Source: RH-AL1 sp965198495
Lineage (GTDB): Bacteria > Pseudomonadota > Alphaproteobacteria > Rhizobiales > Beijerinckiaceae
Reading direction: 5' to 3'
NCBI GenBank assembly: GCA_965198495.1
Contig: CBDAPL010000002.1
Coordinates: forward strand, 372,001 to 436,000
Length of the DNA stretch: 64,000 nucleotides
The notes beneath the pieces are model-generated. The model was not told the origin of the DNA. It made no database searches and saw only the letters and a program-made list of their open reading frames with translations. Shown here piece by piece: positions 9,171 through 17,425 of this stretch. The first letter of the stretch is position 1; every line of letters starts with the position of its first letter. The position numbers and the translations under genes were made by a program.

Positions 9171-10382
9171 ATGAAGCTTGCCTTTGAAGACGAGTCCTTC
9201 GCGTTCGAATTCGTTCGCAACCTGGGATTCACGTATTACGGCGGTGCCGACATCGGCGAGATGTTCGCGACCGCGGCCCTGATCAAGGAAGGGGATTTCG
9301 AGAGCTGGTTCACGCAGTGGGACAAGCGGGCGCGAAAGACCTTGTCGCGGGCCGACGCCGATCTCGCGGGCGGTCACCCGGAGAGCGCGCGCGAAGCCTA
9401 CTTGCGGACGTCGACCTACTTCCGGACCGCGGAATTCTACCTGCACGGCGATCCCGCCGACGTGCGGATCATGACCACGTCCAAGGCGTCGGAGCGGGCC
9501 TACGCGAAGGCGGCGGAGTTGACCGGGTCCACCTGGGAGCGGGTGGAGATCCCTTACGAGGGGACCACCCTGCCGGGCTACTTCTACAAGGTGGACGATT
9601 CCGGTCGGCCTCGCCCGACCGTCATCTTCCACGGCGGCTACGACTCGAGCCTGGAGGAGCTGTTCTTCTTCGGGGCCGCGGCGGCGGTACGGCGCGGCTA
9701 CAACTGCCTGACGTTCGACGGGCCCGGCCAAGGGATGCCGGCCCGCGAGCAGAAGCTGTTCTTCCGGCACGACTGGGAGAAGGTCGTCACCCCTGTCGTG
9801 GACTACGCCCTGACCCGGCCCGAGGTCGACGGCGACAATCTGGCGTTGATCGGCATGAGCCTCGGCGGCTATCTTGCGGCGCGCGCGGTCGCATTCGAGC
9901 ACAGGTTCCGCGCGGCGGTGTTCTTCGACGGCGTCTACGACGTCTTCGGCGCCTTCCACCACATGTTCCCGGCGGAGGCGATCGCCGCGTACGACTCCGG
10001 GGACAGCCGGACGTTCGAACGGATCATCTCTCAGGTCATGGAGCACGCTACGGGTGTTCGCTGGGCCGTGACGCAGGGCCTCTGGTGCTTCGACGCCGAC
10101 AGCGTCACGGCGTTGCTCGACAAGATCAAGCTCATGACGATGGAAGGCATCGTTCAGCAGATCCGCTGTCCATGCCTCGTCCTGGATTCCGAAGGGGACC
10201 AGTTCTTCGGTGGCCAGCCGCGGATAATGTACGACGCCCTCGTGTCACCTAAGACGTTCTTCGCGTTCACCAGCGAGGACGGGGCTGAGAACCACTGCCA
10301 GTCCGGCGCCTTGGCGTACAAGGATGAAGTCGTCTTCAATTGGTTGGACGACACACTGAAGCCGCATGGGCCTCGCCCATAG
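9171..10382 (+). CDS. Alpha/beta hydrolase (large-cap type)
   Basis: The protein is 403 aa. An N-terminal helical region of about 140 residues precedes a classical alpha/beta hydrolase core. The oxyanion segment is FHGGYDSS, the nucleophile elbow is GMSLGG, a later Asp lies in LDSEGDQF and a His in ENHCQSG. The layout resembles the FrsA/2,6-dihydropseudooxynicotine hydrolase-like group, which cleaves C-C or ester bonds, but the substrate cannot be read from the sequence. The start at 9171 is chosen because GGAGG lies 5 bases upstream; an in-frame ATG at 9159 would place that GGAGG inside the gene. It is probably controlled by the TetR protein upstream. Confidence 0.88.
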   Translation: MKLAFEDESFAFEFVRNLGFTYYGGADIGEMFATAALIKEGDFESWFTQWDKRARKTLSRADADLAGGHPESAREAYLRTSTYFRTAEFYLHGDPADVRIMTTSKASERAYAKAAELTGSTWERVEIPYEGTTLPGYFYKVDDSGRPRPTVIFHGGYDSSLEELFFFGAAAAVRRGYNCLTFDGPGQGMPAREQKLFFRHDWEKVVTPVVDYALTRPEVDGDNLALIGMSLGGYLAARAVAFEHRFRAAVFFDGVYDVFGAFHHMFPAEAIAAYDSGDSRTFERIISQVMEHATGVRWAVTQGLWCFDADSVTALLDKIKLMTMEGIVQQIRCPCLVLDSEGDQFFGGQPRIMYDALVSPKTFFAFTSEDGAENHCQSGALAYKDEVVFNWLDDTLKPHGPRP

Positions 10383-10571
10383 CCGACCGCTTCCGTTCAC
10401 TTCAGCCTCGAAAGCGGCCGGTCTTCTCCCGGCCGATCAGGTCCTACGCCGCGCGCCTATCTAAGCGAGCGGTGGGCGATACGTCCGATGCGCAAGCGGG
10501 GCTTAAGCTGAACGAGGTGTCATTCGGCATCGAGGCTACAACGATGGATGTCTTGGAAGCCGCGAAAGCCG

Positions 10572-10602
10572 AACCGACGAAGCGATTGTCGAATCGTCGG
10601 TT
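10572..10602. terminator. Hairpin between convergent genes
   Basis: AACCGACGA (10572-10580) pairs perfectly with TCGTCGGTT (10594-10602). A T follows on the plus side. It lies between the ends of the rightward hydrolase (10382) and the leftward SDR (10623), so it could stop transcription from either side. A weaker hairpin is at 10415-10435 (CGGCCGG/CCGGCCG). Confidence 0.5.
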
Positions 10603-10622
10603 TGGCCTGCTCGAAATCGAGC

Positions 10623-11375
10623 CTAACGCGTCGCGTTCAGCATGCCGAACACGGCGGCGTACTGCCCGCTCGCCTCCGCGTTGCGCAGCGCGCCGACGTT
10701 CTCGACGGCGATCTCCGGCCCGACAGGATGGGCCTTCAGGAGGTCCATCGTCTCCGCGGTGAAGGCGGCAAGAGGCATCGACCTGGGGTTCTGCGCGTGT
10801 CCCGGCATCAGGTCGGTCGCGACCGCCGGGGGCACGATCTCGATCACGTCGATGGTCGTGTCTCGAAGCTGGTGACGCAGCGACTGGCTCCAGGAGTGGA
10901 TCGCCGCCTTGGTGGCGCAGTAGGTCGGCGTCGCGGCGAGCGGGACGAAGGCGAGGCCGGAGGAGACCGTCACCACGCTTGCCCGGCTTTGCCGGCCGAG
11001 GTGGGGAAGCAACGCCGCCGTCAGCCGGATCGGTCCGAGCAGGTTGGTGGCGATCGTCGCCTCCGGCACCGCGAGGTCCATCCTCGCGCCAGCGAACTCC
11101 TCCGCGACCATGATGCCAGCGTTATGGATCACGACGTTGAGCGCCGGGTGCTCGACCACGATCTTCGCGGCGAACGTCTTGATCGCCTCCGCGTCCGCGA
11201 CGTCGAGCGTGGCCCATCTCATGCCGGGGTTGGCGGCACAGGCCTGTTCGAGCGGGTCCCGGCGGCGTCCCGTGATCACCACGGCGTTGCCCGATACATG
11301 TAACGCCTCGGCGAGCGCGCGACCGATGCCGGTGCCCCCGCCCGTGATTAGGATCGTGTTGCCTGTCATGTTCAT
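10623..11375 (-). CDS. SDR oxidoreductase (DltE-like)
   Basis: This is a 250-aa classical short-chain dehydrogenase. The cofactor motif TGGGTGIG lies at residues 11-18, NAG at the end of strand beta-4, and the catalytic Ser in VTVSS and Y-C-A-T-K. The chemistry is NAD(P)-dependent oxidation/reduction of an unknown carbonyl or alcohol. The start is M-N-M at 11375. It is transcribed away from an HxlR regulator (11493), the likely controller, with a 6-7-6 dyad between them. A close paralog sits at 26266-27021 under an AraC regulator, so the two probably arose by duplication or repeated acquisition. Confidence 0.92.
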   Translation of the reverse strand: MNMTGNTILITGGGTGIGRALAEALHVSGNAVVITGRRRDPLEQACAANPGMRWATLDVADAEAIKTFAAKIVVEHPALNVVIHNAGIMVAEEFAGARMDLAVPEATIATNLLGPIRLTAALLPHLGRQSRASVVTVSSGLAFVPLAATPTYCATKAAIHSWSQSLRHQLRDTTIDVIEIVPPAVATDLMPGHAQNPRSMPLAAFTAETMDLLKAHPVGPEIAVENVGALRNAEASGQYAAVFGMLNATR

Positions 11376-11441
11376 GGACTTGCCATCACCGCTTGAGGAT
11401 TGTCTGCGTGCACGCGACCGATGTAGCGCGGCCACGAACGA

Positions 11442-11460
11442 TCAGGTAGAAGGCACCTGA
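11442..11460. promoter_or_regulatory. Candidate HxlR operator
   Basis: The dyad TCAGGT-N7-ACCTGA lies in the 117-base gap between the divergent SDR and HxlR genes. A winged-helix dimer such as HxlR could use it to control both promoters. Confidence 0.4.
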
Positions 11461-11492
11461 AAGATCCATACTTACCAAAAGGAGAGCAGGAG

Positions 11493-11909
11493 ATGTCATC
11501 GCAAGCCGCTGGCAAATCGGCGCTGTCCCCAGTCCCCCGCTCCTATCCGCCGGTCGATCCCAAGGTGGAAGCGCTGGTCAACGAGGTGATCGGGCGCGTC
11601 GCCGACAAGTGGACGATGATCGTGCTGGAAGTGCTCACCGAACACGGCGAGCTGCGCTTCACGCGCCTGGCGGGCCTCACCGCCGGTATCAGTCAGAAGA
11701 TGCTGACCCAGACGCTGCGCCAGATGGAGCGGGATGGACTGGTCATCCGCACCATCCACCCTGTGGTCCCGCCGAAGGTGGAGTACCGCCTGACCAACCT
11801 TGGCCTGAGCCTCAGCGAAGCCTTCTGCGGCGTTTGGATGTGGGCCGAGAAGAACCTCGGGATCATCGAAGCTTCGAGAAGGCAGTTCGACGAGAGGTTT
11901 CGCAGTTGA
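11493..11909 (+). CDS. HxlR family regulator
   Basis: This 138-aa winged helix-turn-helix protein has the family signature ADKWTMIVLEVL, then a recognition region ISQKMLTQTLRQMERDGL and the wing VEYRLTNLG. It lacks the N-terminal cysteine used for redox sensing in YodB/HypR/QorR members, so it may sense a ligand instead. GGAGAGCAGGAG provides the ribosome binding site. It is divergent from the SDR at 10623-11375, its likely target. Confidence 0.92.
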   Translation: MSSQAAGKSALSPVPRSYPPVDPKVEALVNEVIGRVADKWTMIVLEVLTEHGELRFTRLAGLTAGISQKMLTQTLRQMERDGLVIRTIHPVVPPKVEYRLTNLGLSLSEAFCGVWMWAEKNLGIIEASRRQFDERFRS

Positions 11910-12021
11910 CGTCTCCTTCGTTCGGCGGGTAGCCGGACCGTTCCCGGCCACGTCGCTTCTGTGGACAGCTCCGCTCGACTTCTCCAAAGCGGACCTTCGC
12001 CGGCAGCCCTTGGTCGAACAC

Positions 12022-12918
12022 TCAGCCAAGCGCCTGGGCAATGAAGGACAGCACCTTGGGCGCGACTTGCTCCGGCATCTCGGTGTGGGGATAGTGCCCC
12101 GCCCCTTCGACTATCAGGCTGTCGGCACCAAGCTTCGCGGCGAGCCAATGAGCTTCGGCCACCGCATCCGGAAAGTCCGGATCGCGTGTGCCCATCACGA
12201 CAAGGGCGGGAACCCGGCTTTGGGATAGGAGGGCCGCGGTATCCGCCTTCGAGAGGGCGATCATCGCTCGAAGCGCGGCCATCCGTCCTGGCTCGCGCAG
12301 GTTCTCCTCGATCGCGGCTTTGACCTGGTCCTGGTCCGCAGGTTTGCGCGTCGGGAAGAGACTGTTCCAGTACGTGCTCCAGAACCACACGCGCCACGGC
12401 CCCGCGAAGCCGGCCCTCAGCGCGAGCGTTGCCCACCACGGCATCGCAACGTCACGCACGATGGGACCAAACAGCACCACGCCGCTCACGCGCGCTGGCG
12501 CATCGTACGCCGCCCACAGCGCCGACCCCGCAGCGAACGAATTGCCGAGGATCACCGCCGAACCCGCGTCGAGATGCTCGATCAAGGCGAGCGCATCGCG
12601 GCCGACCGCGTGCGCCGAGTAGTCATCCCACCGCGCTGACGTCTCACCGAAACCGCGCCCGTCCATCGTCACGACCCGATATCCTGCTCGCTTCAGCTCC
12701 GGGCGCAACAGGCGATATTCGGACCTCAGATCCCCCATTCCCGGGATCGCGAGGATCAGCGGCCCACGTCCGCCGGTGTCATCGTACGCGATTTGGCCCC
12801 CGTCGACAGCCAGGAAGCGCGTCTCCGAGGCTATCAGGCCCCCAGCCTGCACGTGGGGGCTGAGAGCGACGGCGCTCATGAGGGTGGTATCGGCCAAGGC
12901 ACGGGATGTGAGTTTCAT
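12022..12918 (-). CDS. Alpha/beta hydrolase, possibly exported
   Basis: This 298-aa alpha/beta hydrolase has a hydrophobic N-terminus that may be a signal or anchor (about residues 8-30). The oxyanion loop is AIPGMGD, the nucleophile elbow GNSFAAG (Ser), the acid is in MGTRDPDFP and the His in GAGHYPH. An aromatic-rich cap lies at about residues 165-200. ATG 12918 is preferred over a TTG 18 bases upstream; AAGGG precedes it. It is divergent from a LysR regulator at 13018, the likely controller. The substrate is unknown. Confidence 0.88.
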   Translation of the reverse strand: MKLTSRALADTTLMSAVALSPHVQAGGLIASETRFLAVDGGQIAYDDTGGRGPLILAIPGMGDLRSEYRLLRPELKRAGYRVVTMDGRGFGETSARWDDYSAHAVGRDALALIEHLDAGSAVILGNSFAAGSALWAAYDAPARVSGVVLFGPIVRDVAMPWWATLALRAGFAGPWRVWFWSTYWNSLFPTRKPADQDQVKAAIEENLREPGRMAALRAMIALSKADTAALLSQSRVPALVVMGTRDPDFPDAVAEAHWLAAKLGADSLIVEGAGHYPHTEMPEQVAPKVLSFIAQALG

Positions 12919-13017
12919 GGACACGGGACCCTTCAAGCGGTGTGAGTGTCCGCACCCTATGCCGTCTCGAGGTAGACGCGAATTGGCTAATGCCGCACGG
13001 TTCCCATACGATTACGC

Positions 13018-13926
13018 ATGACAGTCAAACCACCGGATTGGCACTTGTTCCGGGCGTTTCTCGCGGTCGTGCGCGAGGGAAGTTTGTCGAGCGCCGCCCG
13101 CGCGCTTGGAACGACACAGCCCACCATGGGCCGCCAAGTGGCCGCCCTCGAGGCGTCGCTCGGGGTCAGGCTTTTCATTCGCTCGCTCGACGGCCTGTCA
13201 CCGACGGAAGCGGGCTTGCGACTGATCCCTTCGGCGGAGGCCATGGCCGCCGCCGCTGAGGCGGCACAACGCGCGGCATCCGGCGAGGTCGACGAGGAGC
13301 GTGGGACCGTACGCATCACCGCGAGCGAGGTTATGGGAGGCGAAGTTCTCCCCTCGATCCTTGCGGATCTTCGCGCCCTTCACCCGCAAATCTCATTGGA
13401 GCTCGCGCTGTCGAACCGCAATGAAGATCTGCTGCGCGGCGAGGCGGATCTCGCCGTCCGGATGGTCCGACCCACCCAGGGTGCGCTGGTCGCCAAGCGC
13501 GTTGGACAGATCGACGTCGGACTCTACGGCCACAGGCGTTACCTGAAGGCGCATACGATCCCGGGAACTCTTCACGATCTGCGCCAACACGCATTGATCG
13601 GATATGATCGTGACCAAGCCTACGCGCAGATGATCGAGAAGATGGGAGCGCCGTTCACCCGCGACATGTTCGCGTTCCGCTCGGACAGCGACCTCGCGCA
13701 ACTCGCGGCGTTGCGCGCGGGGCTCGGCATCGGTGCGAGCCAACTGGGGATCGCGAGGAGAGACAGGGATCTTGTCCCCGTGCTTCATGCCGAGCTGATG
13801 TTTTCGATGGATGTTTGGGTTGCGATGCATCGCGACTTGCGCGGCAATCGACGGATCCGACTGACGTTCGATCACTTGGCGGCGGCATTGACACGTTATG
13901 CGCGGAGCAGCTGCCGTGAAGGGTGA
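13018..13926 (+). CDS. LysR family regulator
   Basis: This 302-aa protein has the LysR helix-turn-helix at residues 8-65 (core GSLSSAARALGTTQPTMGRQ) and a periplasmic-binding-like effector domain from about residue 90. It is transcribed away from the alpha/beta hydrolase, with a 99-base gap in which no strong dyad stands out. LysR proteins typically activate the divergent gene on effector binding. Its end is followed by fragments of a broken gene. Confidence 0.93.
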   Translation: MTVKPPDWHLFRAFLAVVREGSLSSAARALGTTQPTMGRQVAALEASLGVRLFIRSLDGLSPTEAGLRLIPSAEAMAAAAEAAQRAASGEVDEERGTVRITASEVMGGEVLPSILADLRALHPQISLELALSNRNEDLLRGEADLAVRMVRPTQGALVAKRVGQIDVGLYGHRRYLKAHTIPGTLHDLRQHALIGYDRDQAYAQMIEKMGAPFTRDMFAFRSDSDLAQLAALRAGLGIGASQLGIARRDRDLVPVLHAELMFSMDVWVAMHRDLRGNRRIRLTFDHLAAALTRYARSSCREG

Positions 13927-13980
13927 GGATCACGGTCCTCCGCTCGCTTTCCGCTTCGCGTCCCGTGGGTCATAGTGCGC

Positions 13981-14155
13981 CTAGGCGAGCCAACCGGGCG
14001 CACCGCGCTCGCGCAGCGCCGTCTCCATCGCATCAAGGTCGCCGCCGCCGTAGCCGATCGGGCGCGCCAGCACCTCGCTCCACAGCGCCGCGCCGGTCAT
14101 CGGCTCCGGTCCGGCCAGATCGACGACCTGCGAGGGTTGCGGACCGGCGCGCGCT
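13981..14155 (-). pseudogene. NmrA-like oxidoreductase 3' remnant
   Basis: Read leftward, this segment encodes a C-terminus typical of NmrA/NAD(P)H-binding proteins: QVVDLAGPEPMTGAALW, then RPIGYGGGDLDAMETAL and a stop at 13981. There is no start or Rossmann half on this strand. The part of the family that should come just before it lies nearby on the opposite strand (14214-14310). The gene is therefore broken and partly inverted. The right edge is approximate. Confidence 0.6.
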
Positions 14156-14213
14156 CCCGGCCGGCCTCGGTCAGGCGCAGCGAACGCGCGCCGCGCTCAC
14201 GCTGCGCGAAAGA

Positions 14214-14310
14214 TTTGCTCATCGGCGCCGTGTCAATGGTGGACACTCGCGACATCGCGGACGTAGCGGCCTCCGAGTTTCTCCGCCGGGAGCGGGCAGT
14301 CCCAAACTAG
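14214..14310 (+). pseudogene. NmrA-like oxidoreductase middle remnant
   Basis: Read rightward, the short segment GAVSMVDTRDIADVAAS matches the conserved VDxRDIAxVAA block of NmrA-family proteins, which normally precedes the LAGPE block found inverted at 13981-14155. It is too short to function. Confidence 0.55.
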
Positions 14311-14509
14311 CCGCCTTCAGTGAAGGCGATGCTGACGGTCCGAAGTTCGAAGCCTGTGACAGCGGACCCTTCGATCACACCGGCAAGTGGATCGGATTGG
14401 AACAGGGCTCAAGGCAGCTTTTCTACGCGTCCGCTCCAACAAAATCCGCGCTTTGGAGTCCTGCGTTGCCGGGTTCGTCAGAAGCCGACCAACCTTTTGA
14501 CCCGCCCCG

Positions 14510-14707
14510 TCAATCCTCCTTCCGATCCGATTCGCTCACGGCTTCGTTTCCGGCATGTTCTTCGATCCTTGCCGCGGCACCGTCGATCTCGTCCACTGCT
14601 GCGGTCAGGTTCACTAGCGTCGCGTCTGCCGCGTCGGCTTGAGCCATACTCGAAATCGTTCTTGCCACCACTCGAAGAAGATTTGCTAACGCCGCATACT
14701 CATCCAT
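14510..14707 (-). CDS. Small hypothetical protein
   Basis: The 65-aa reading frame starts at 14707 with GAGAGGTG about 7 bases upstream. It begins MDEYAALANLLRVVARTI and ends in an acidic tail (SESDRKED). The sequence is predicted mostly helical with no cysteine or membrane segment. I recognise no family. It sits between the NmrA remnant and an AraC regulator. Coding character is moderate, so existence rests mainly on the ribosome binding site. Confidence 0.45.
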   Translation of the reverse strand: MDEYAALANLLRVVARTISSMAQADAADATLVNLTAAVDEIDGAAARIEEHAGNEAVSESDRKED

Positions 14708-15103
14708 TGCAAGCACCTCTCGCAATCGACACAGGCCGAAGGCGGCTTTAGAGTGCAATGGAAGCGGCACTGTGCTCGATATGTCTTTAGTGCAAGGGTG
14801 CAACGGCAGCGGCGAGTTATGACCGATGACAATCGATCCGACCAACCGCTCTAAAGTGTCACTCTTCGAACTAAACGCGCGAAACATCGTCTATGCAGCC
14901 TCCGTCCGGCGCCAACAGTCCTAAAGTGATGGTGCGATCTCATTACGCGAGTGGGAGGATGCGTCCTCGCCTCCTTGGGAACCCGCGCCCGCGCCGCGGA
15001 TTCCTAAGACTGTGAACAGTCGTGCACAGAGGGCCGGCCGGGAGGCTTTCATCGGCCGTCGCTCTCGACAAGGCCGCTTTACCTAGATCGCGGAGGGTGC
15101 GGA
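14708..15103. other. Intergenic region upstream of AraC gene
   Basis: This is 396 bases without a gene. It contains several CTAAAGTG/CTTTAG-like words (near 14740, 14787, 14850 and 14922) and a perfect palindrome GACTGT-GA-ACAGTC at 15008-15021, about 80 bases before the AraC start. These could be regulator sites but none is recognised. Confidence 0.4.
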
Positions 15104-15988
15104 ATGTCGAGCTTGGAGCCGTTCGCGCACCTTCTTCCGAGCCGACCGCTGCTCTCCAGCGGCTCGGACGGATCGCCCGACACGATCCTCGAACGCTACC
15201 ACCATCCGCCGGGCGTCATCGCCGTCCCGGGACTGACGAACACCCTAGTGGTGATGCACATGCGCGGACCGGTCGCGGTCGAGGAGAAGTCGGAGCATTC
15301 GGGTTGGGTGCGGCGTTGGACCGACAGAGGTCAGGCGAGCGTCACCCCGGCGGGCGCTCCCGTCACGCGACGCTTCACAGCCCGGCCCGAAGTCCTCCTC
15401 ATCCAGATCGCCCCCCGGCTGCTTGACCAGGTCGTCATCGAGTCGATCGACGTCGAACCCAAGAGCGTCGCCGTGCTCTCGAGCTTCGCCCGTCCAGATC
15501 CGACGCTGGATCACTATTGCCGCCTTCTCGAGGAGGAGGTCGCGCATCCCACTGGCCCGGGTCACGCACTCGCGCAGGACCTGCTGGGACGATCGATCGC
15601 CTTGACCCTGATTCGTCGGTACTCGACCCTGTGTCCAAGTCCACCGGGCGACGTCGGCCAGATCACGCCCGCGCGCATCAAGCGCGTGATCGACTTCATG
15701 CATGAGGAAACAGACCGCAATCCGACGCTGGCGGACTTCGCGGCCCTCTCGGGGTTGAGCGCCACCCATTTTGCCCGCGCCTTCCGCTCGACGACCGGAT
15801 CACCGCCGCACAAGTACCTGATGGCCATCCGCATGGCTCGGGGGCGACGCCTCCTGGGTGAGACCGACCTGCCGATAGTGGATGTGGCCTTCCGCTGCGG
15901 CTTCGAACAGGCGGGCAGCTTCGCCACGGCGTTCCGCAAGACCACGGGTGTGACGCCTCGCGAATGGCGCCAGGAACGACGCGCCTGA
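15104..15988 (+). CDS. AraC family regulator
   Basis: This 294-aa protein has an N-terminal effector region (about residues 1-180) and a C-terminal pair of AraC helix-turn-helix motifs (about 190-290). Landmarks are LADFAALSGLSATHFARAF and the second-helix signature VAFRCGFEQAGSFATAFRK. GGAGGG lies just upstream of the start. It precedes, in the same direction, an operon of two CMD-family genes and a beta-propeller gene, and is the obvious candidate activator. Confidence 0.93.
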   Translation: MSSLEPFAHLLPSRPLLSSGSDGSPDTILERYHHPPGVIAVPGLTNTLVVMHMRGPVAVEEKSEHSGWVRRWTDRGQASVTPAGAPVTRRFTARPEVLLIQIAPRLLDQVVIESIDVEPKSVAVLSSFARPDPTLDHYCRLLEEEVAHPTGPGHALAQDLLGRSIALTLIRRYSTLCPSPPGDVGQITPARIKRVIDFMHEETDRNPTLADFAALSGLSATHFARAFRSTTGSPPHKYLMAIRMARGRRLLGETDLPIVDVAFRCGFEQAGSFATAFRKTTGVTPREWRQERRA

Positions 15989-16169
15989 CGCGGTGCGGCC
16001 TCGCCTGAGCGAGGGTCGTCCATAGGCGTTGAGAACGCAGGCTTAAGCTTGCCGATTCGGCCGGTTCACAACACAAAATGGTCGGAATGACGAAATCGCG
16101 CTCATCGCGGCGAAGATTTGCGGGCGCAGGGCATGTAGTCAACCGCAAGCAAACGCATGGAGCAGCGTG

Positions 16170-16739
16170 ATGGTTGACAATCCTGATTTCGGCACCTTCG
16201 GCCGCTTTAACGAGATCCCGGTCGCGGAGATGTCACCGGAGATGAAGGACGCGTACGACTTTACGGTGAAGTTGCGCGGCCAGGTTCCCGGCCCCCACAA
16301 GATCTGGCTGTCGAACCCGACGTTATCGAAGACAATCGTCCCTACGGGCAAGTACTACCAGACCGAATCGACCTTGACGAAGGCGGAGATCGAGATCGTC
16401 ACCAACGTGATCAACGGCCGTTGGCTCGCGGCCTATGGCAACTACGAGCACGAGAAGATTGGAGAGGAGGCTGGCCACCTGCCGCCGGAGAAGGTGGAGG
16501 CGTTGATCGCGGGATTGCCGACCGCCTTCGACGATCCCCGCCAGCAAACGGCCTACGAACTCGCGATGACCTTGGCCCAGCCGCGTGTCGTGCCGCGCGG
16601 CCTGTACCAGCGCGCCAAGGCGCTGATTGGCGACGCAGGAATCGTCGACGTCACCGTGCTGATGGGCTGGTTCACCTCCGTCTCGCTGACGCTCATGGCC
16701 TTCGACGTGCCCTCCAACGCCGTGGGGTTGGACCAATGA
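16170..16739 (+). CDS. Carboxymuconolactone decarboxylase family protein A
   Basis: This 189-aa AhpD/CMD-fold protein has the core helix region around ALTKAEIEIVTNVINGRW and YEHEKIGEEAG. The CxxC pair that makes AhpD a peroxidase partner is absent, so a thiol-redox role is unlikely; the group without CxxC includes decarboxylases and proteins of unknown role. ATG 16170 is chosen (GGAG upstream); a GTG one codon earlier is possible. Its TGA overlaps the next gene's ATG, indicating translational coupling with a second CMD protein. Confidence 0.88.
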   Translation: MVDNPDFGTFGRFNEIPVAEMSPEMKDAYDFTVKLRGQVPGPHKIWLSNPTLSKTIVPTGKYYQTESTLTKAEIEIVTNVINGRWLAAYGNYEHEKIGEEAGHLPPEKVEALIAGLPTAFDDPRQQTAYELAMTLAQPRVVPRGLYQRAKALIGDAGIVDVTVLMGWFTSVSLTLMAFDVPSNAVGLDQ

Positions 16740-17347
16740 GCGCGGCCGGCACCAAAACCGAGGCTCCCGACGCGCTGGGCGGCCGCCTGAAGCTGCTCGC
16801 GCCGTCCGAGCTGAGCCCGGACCAGAAGCGGACCTACGACGTCATCGACACCGAGATGGTGCCCTGGGCCGAGTCCGCCGGATTCCAGAGCAAGACGGAC
16901 GACGGCCGGCTGATCGGCCCCTTCAACAGCGTCCTTTACAGCCCGAAAATCTCTGCCGCCTTCCTGGCGCTGCAGGCCGCCGAGCAGAAGAACACCACGC
17001 TGGACGATCGCGTGCGGCAGGTCGTGATTCTCACGGTCGGCGCCGTCTGGGGCTGCGACTACGAGCGCTACGCCCACGCCGCGGTGGCGCGGAAGGCGGG
17101 GATCCCCGACGCGGCGATCGCCGCCCTGGCGGCGGGCGATCCGGCCGACGGGCTCAGCGGCAAGGAGCGGCTGGCGCAGCGGTTCACCTACGAGATCACC
17201 GCCAATCACGAGATCGACGACGCGCTGTACGACGAGGCGCAAGCGGCGTTCGGGCCGCGGGGCCTGGTCGACATGCTGTACCTGGCCGGCTGCTACGACA
17301 CGATCTCGTCGCTGCTGAACACCTTCAAGGTCCCGGCGCCCGTCTAG
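16736..17347 (+). CDS. Carboxymuconolactone decarboxylase family protein B
   Basis: This 203-aa CMD-fold protein has the core LDDRVRQVVILTVGAVW followed by GCDYERYAHAAVARKAG. It has one cysteine in the place where AhpD has CxxC, and a second near the C-terminus (AGCYDTIS). It starts within the stop of the previous gene (ATGA), so the two CMD proteins are made in step and may form a mixed complex. The third gene, a beta-propeller, follows after 78 bases. Confidence 0.9.
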   Translation: MSAAGTKTEAPDALGGRLKLLAPSELSPDQKRTYDVIDTEMVPWAESAGFQSKTDDGRLIGPFNSVLYSPKISAAFLALQAAEQKNTTLDDRVRQVVILTVGAVWGCDYERYAHAAVARKAGIPDAAIAALAAGDPADGLSGKERLAQRFTYEITANHEIDDALYDEAQAAFGPRGLVDMLYLAGCYDTISSLLNTFKVPAPV

Positions 17348-17425
17348 CCTGGCGGCCTGACCGAGCCGCGATCCGCCGACGCGCGCGCGCGATCTCCAGA
17401 CCCATCGGATCACAGGAGAACATCC

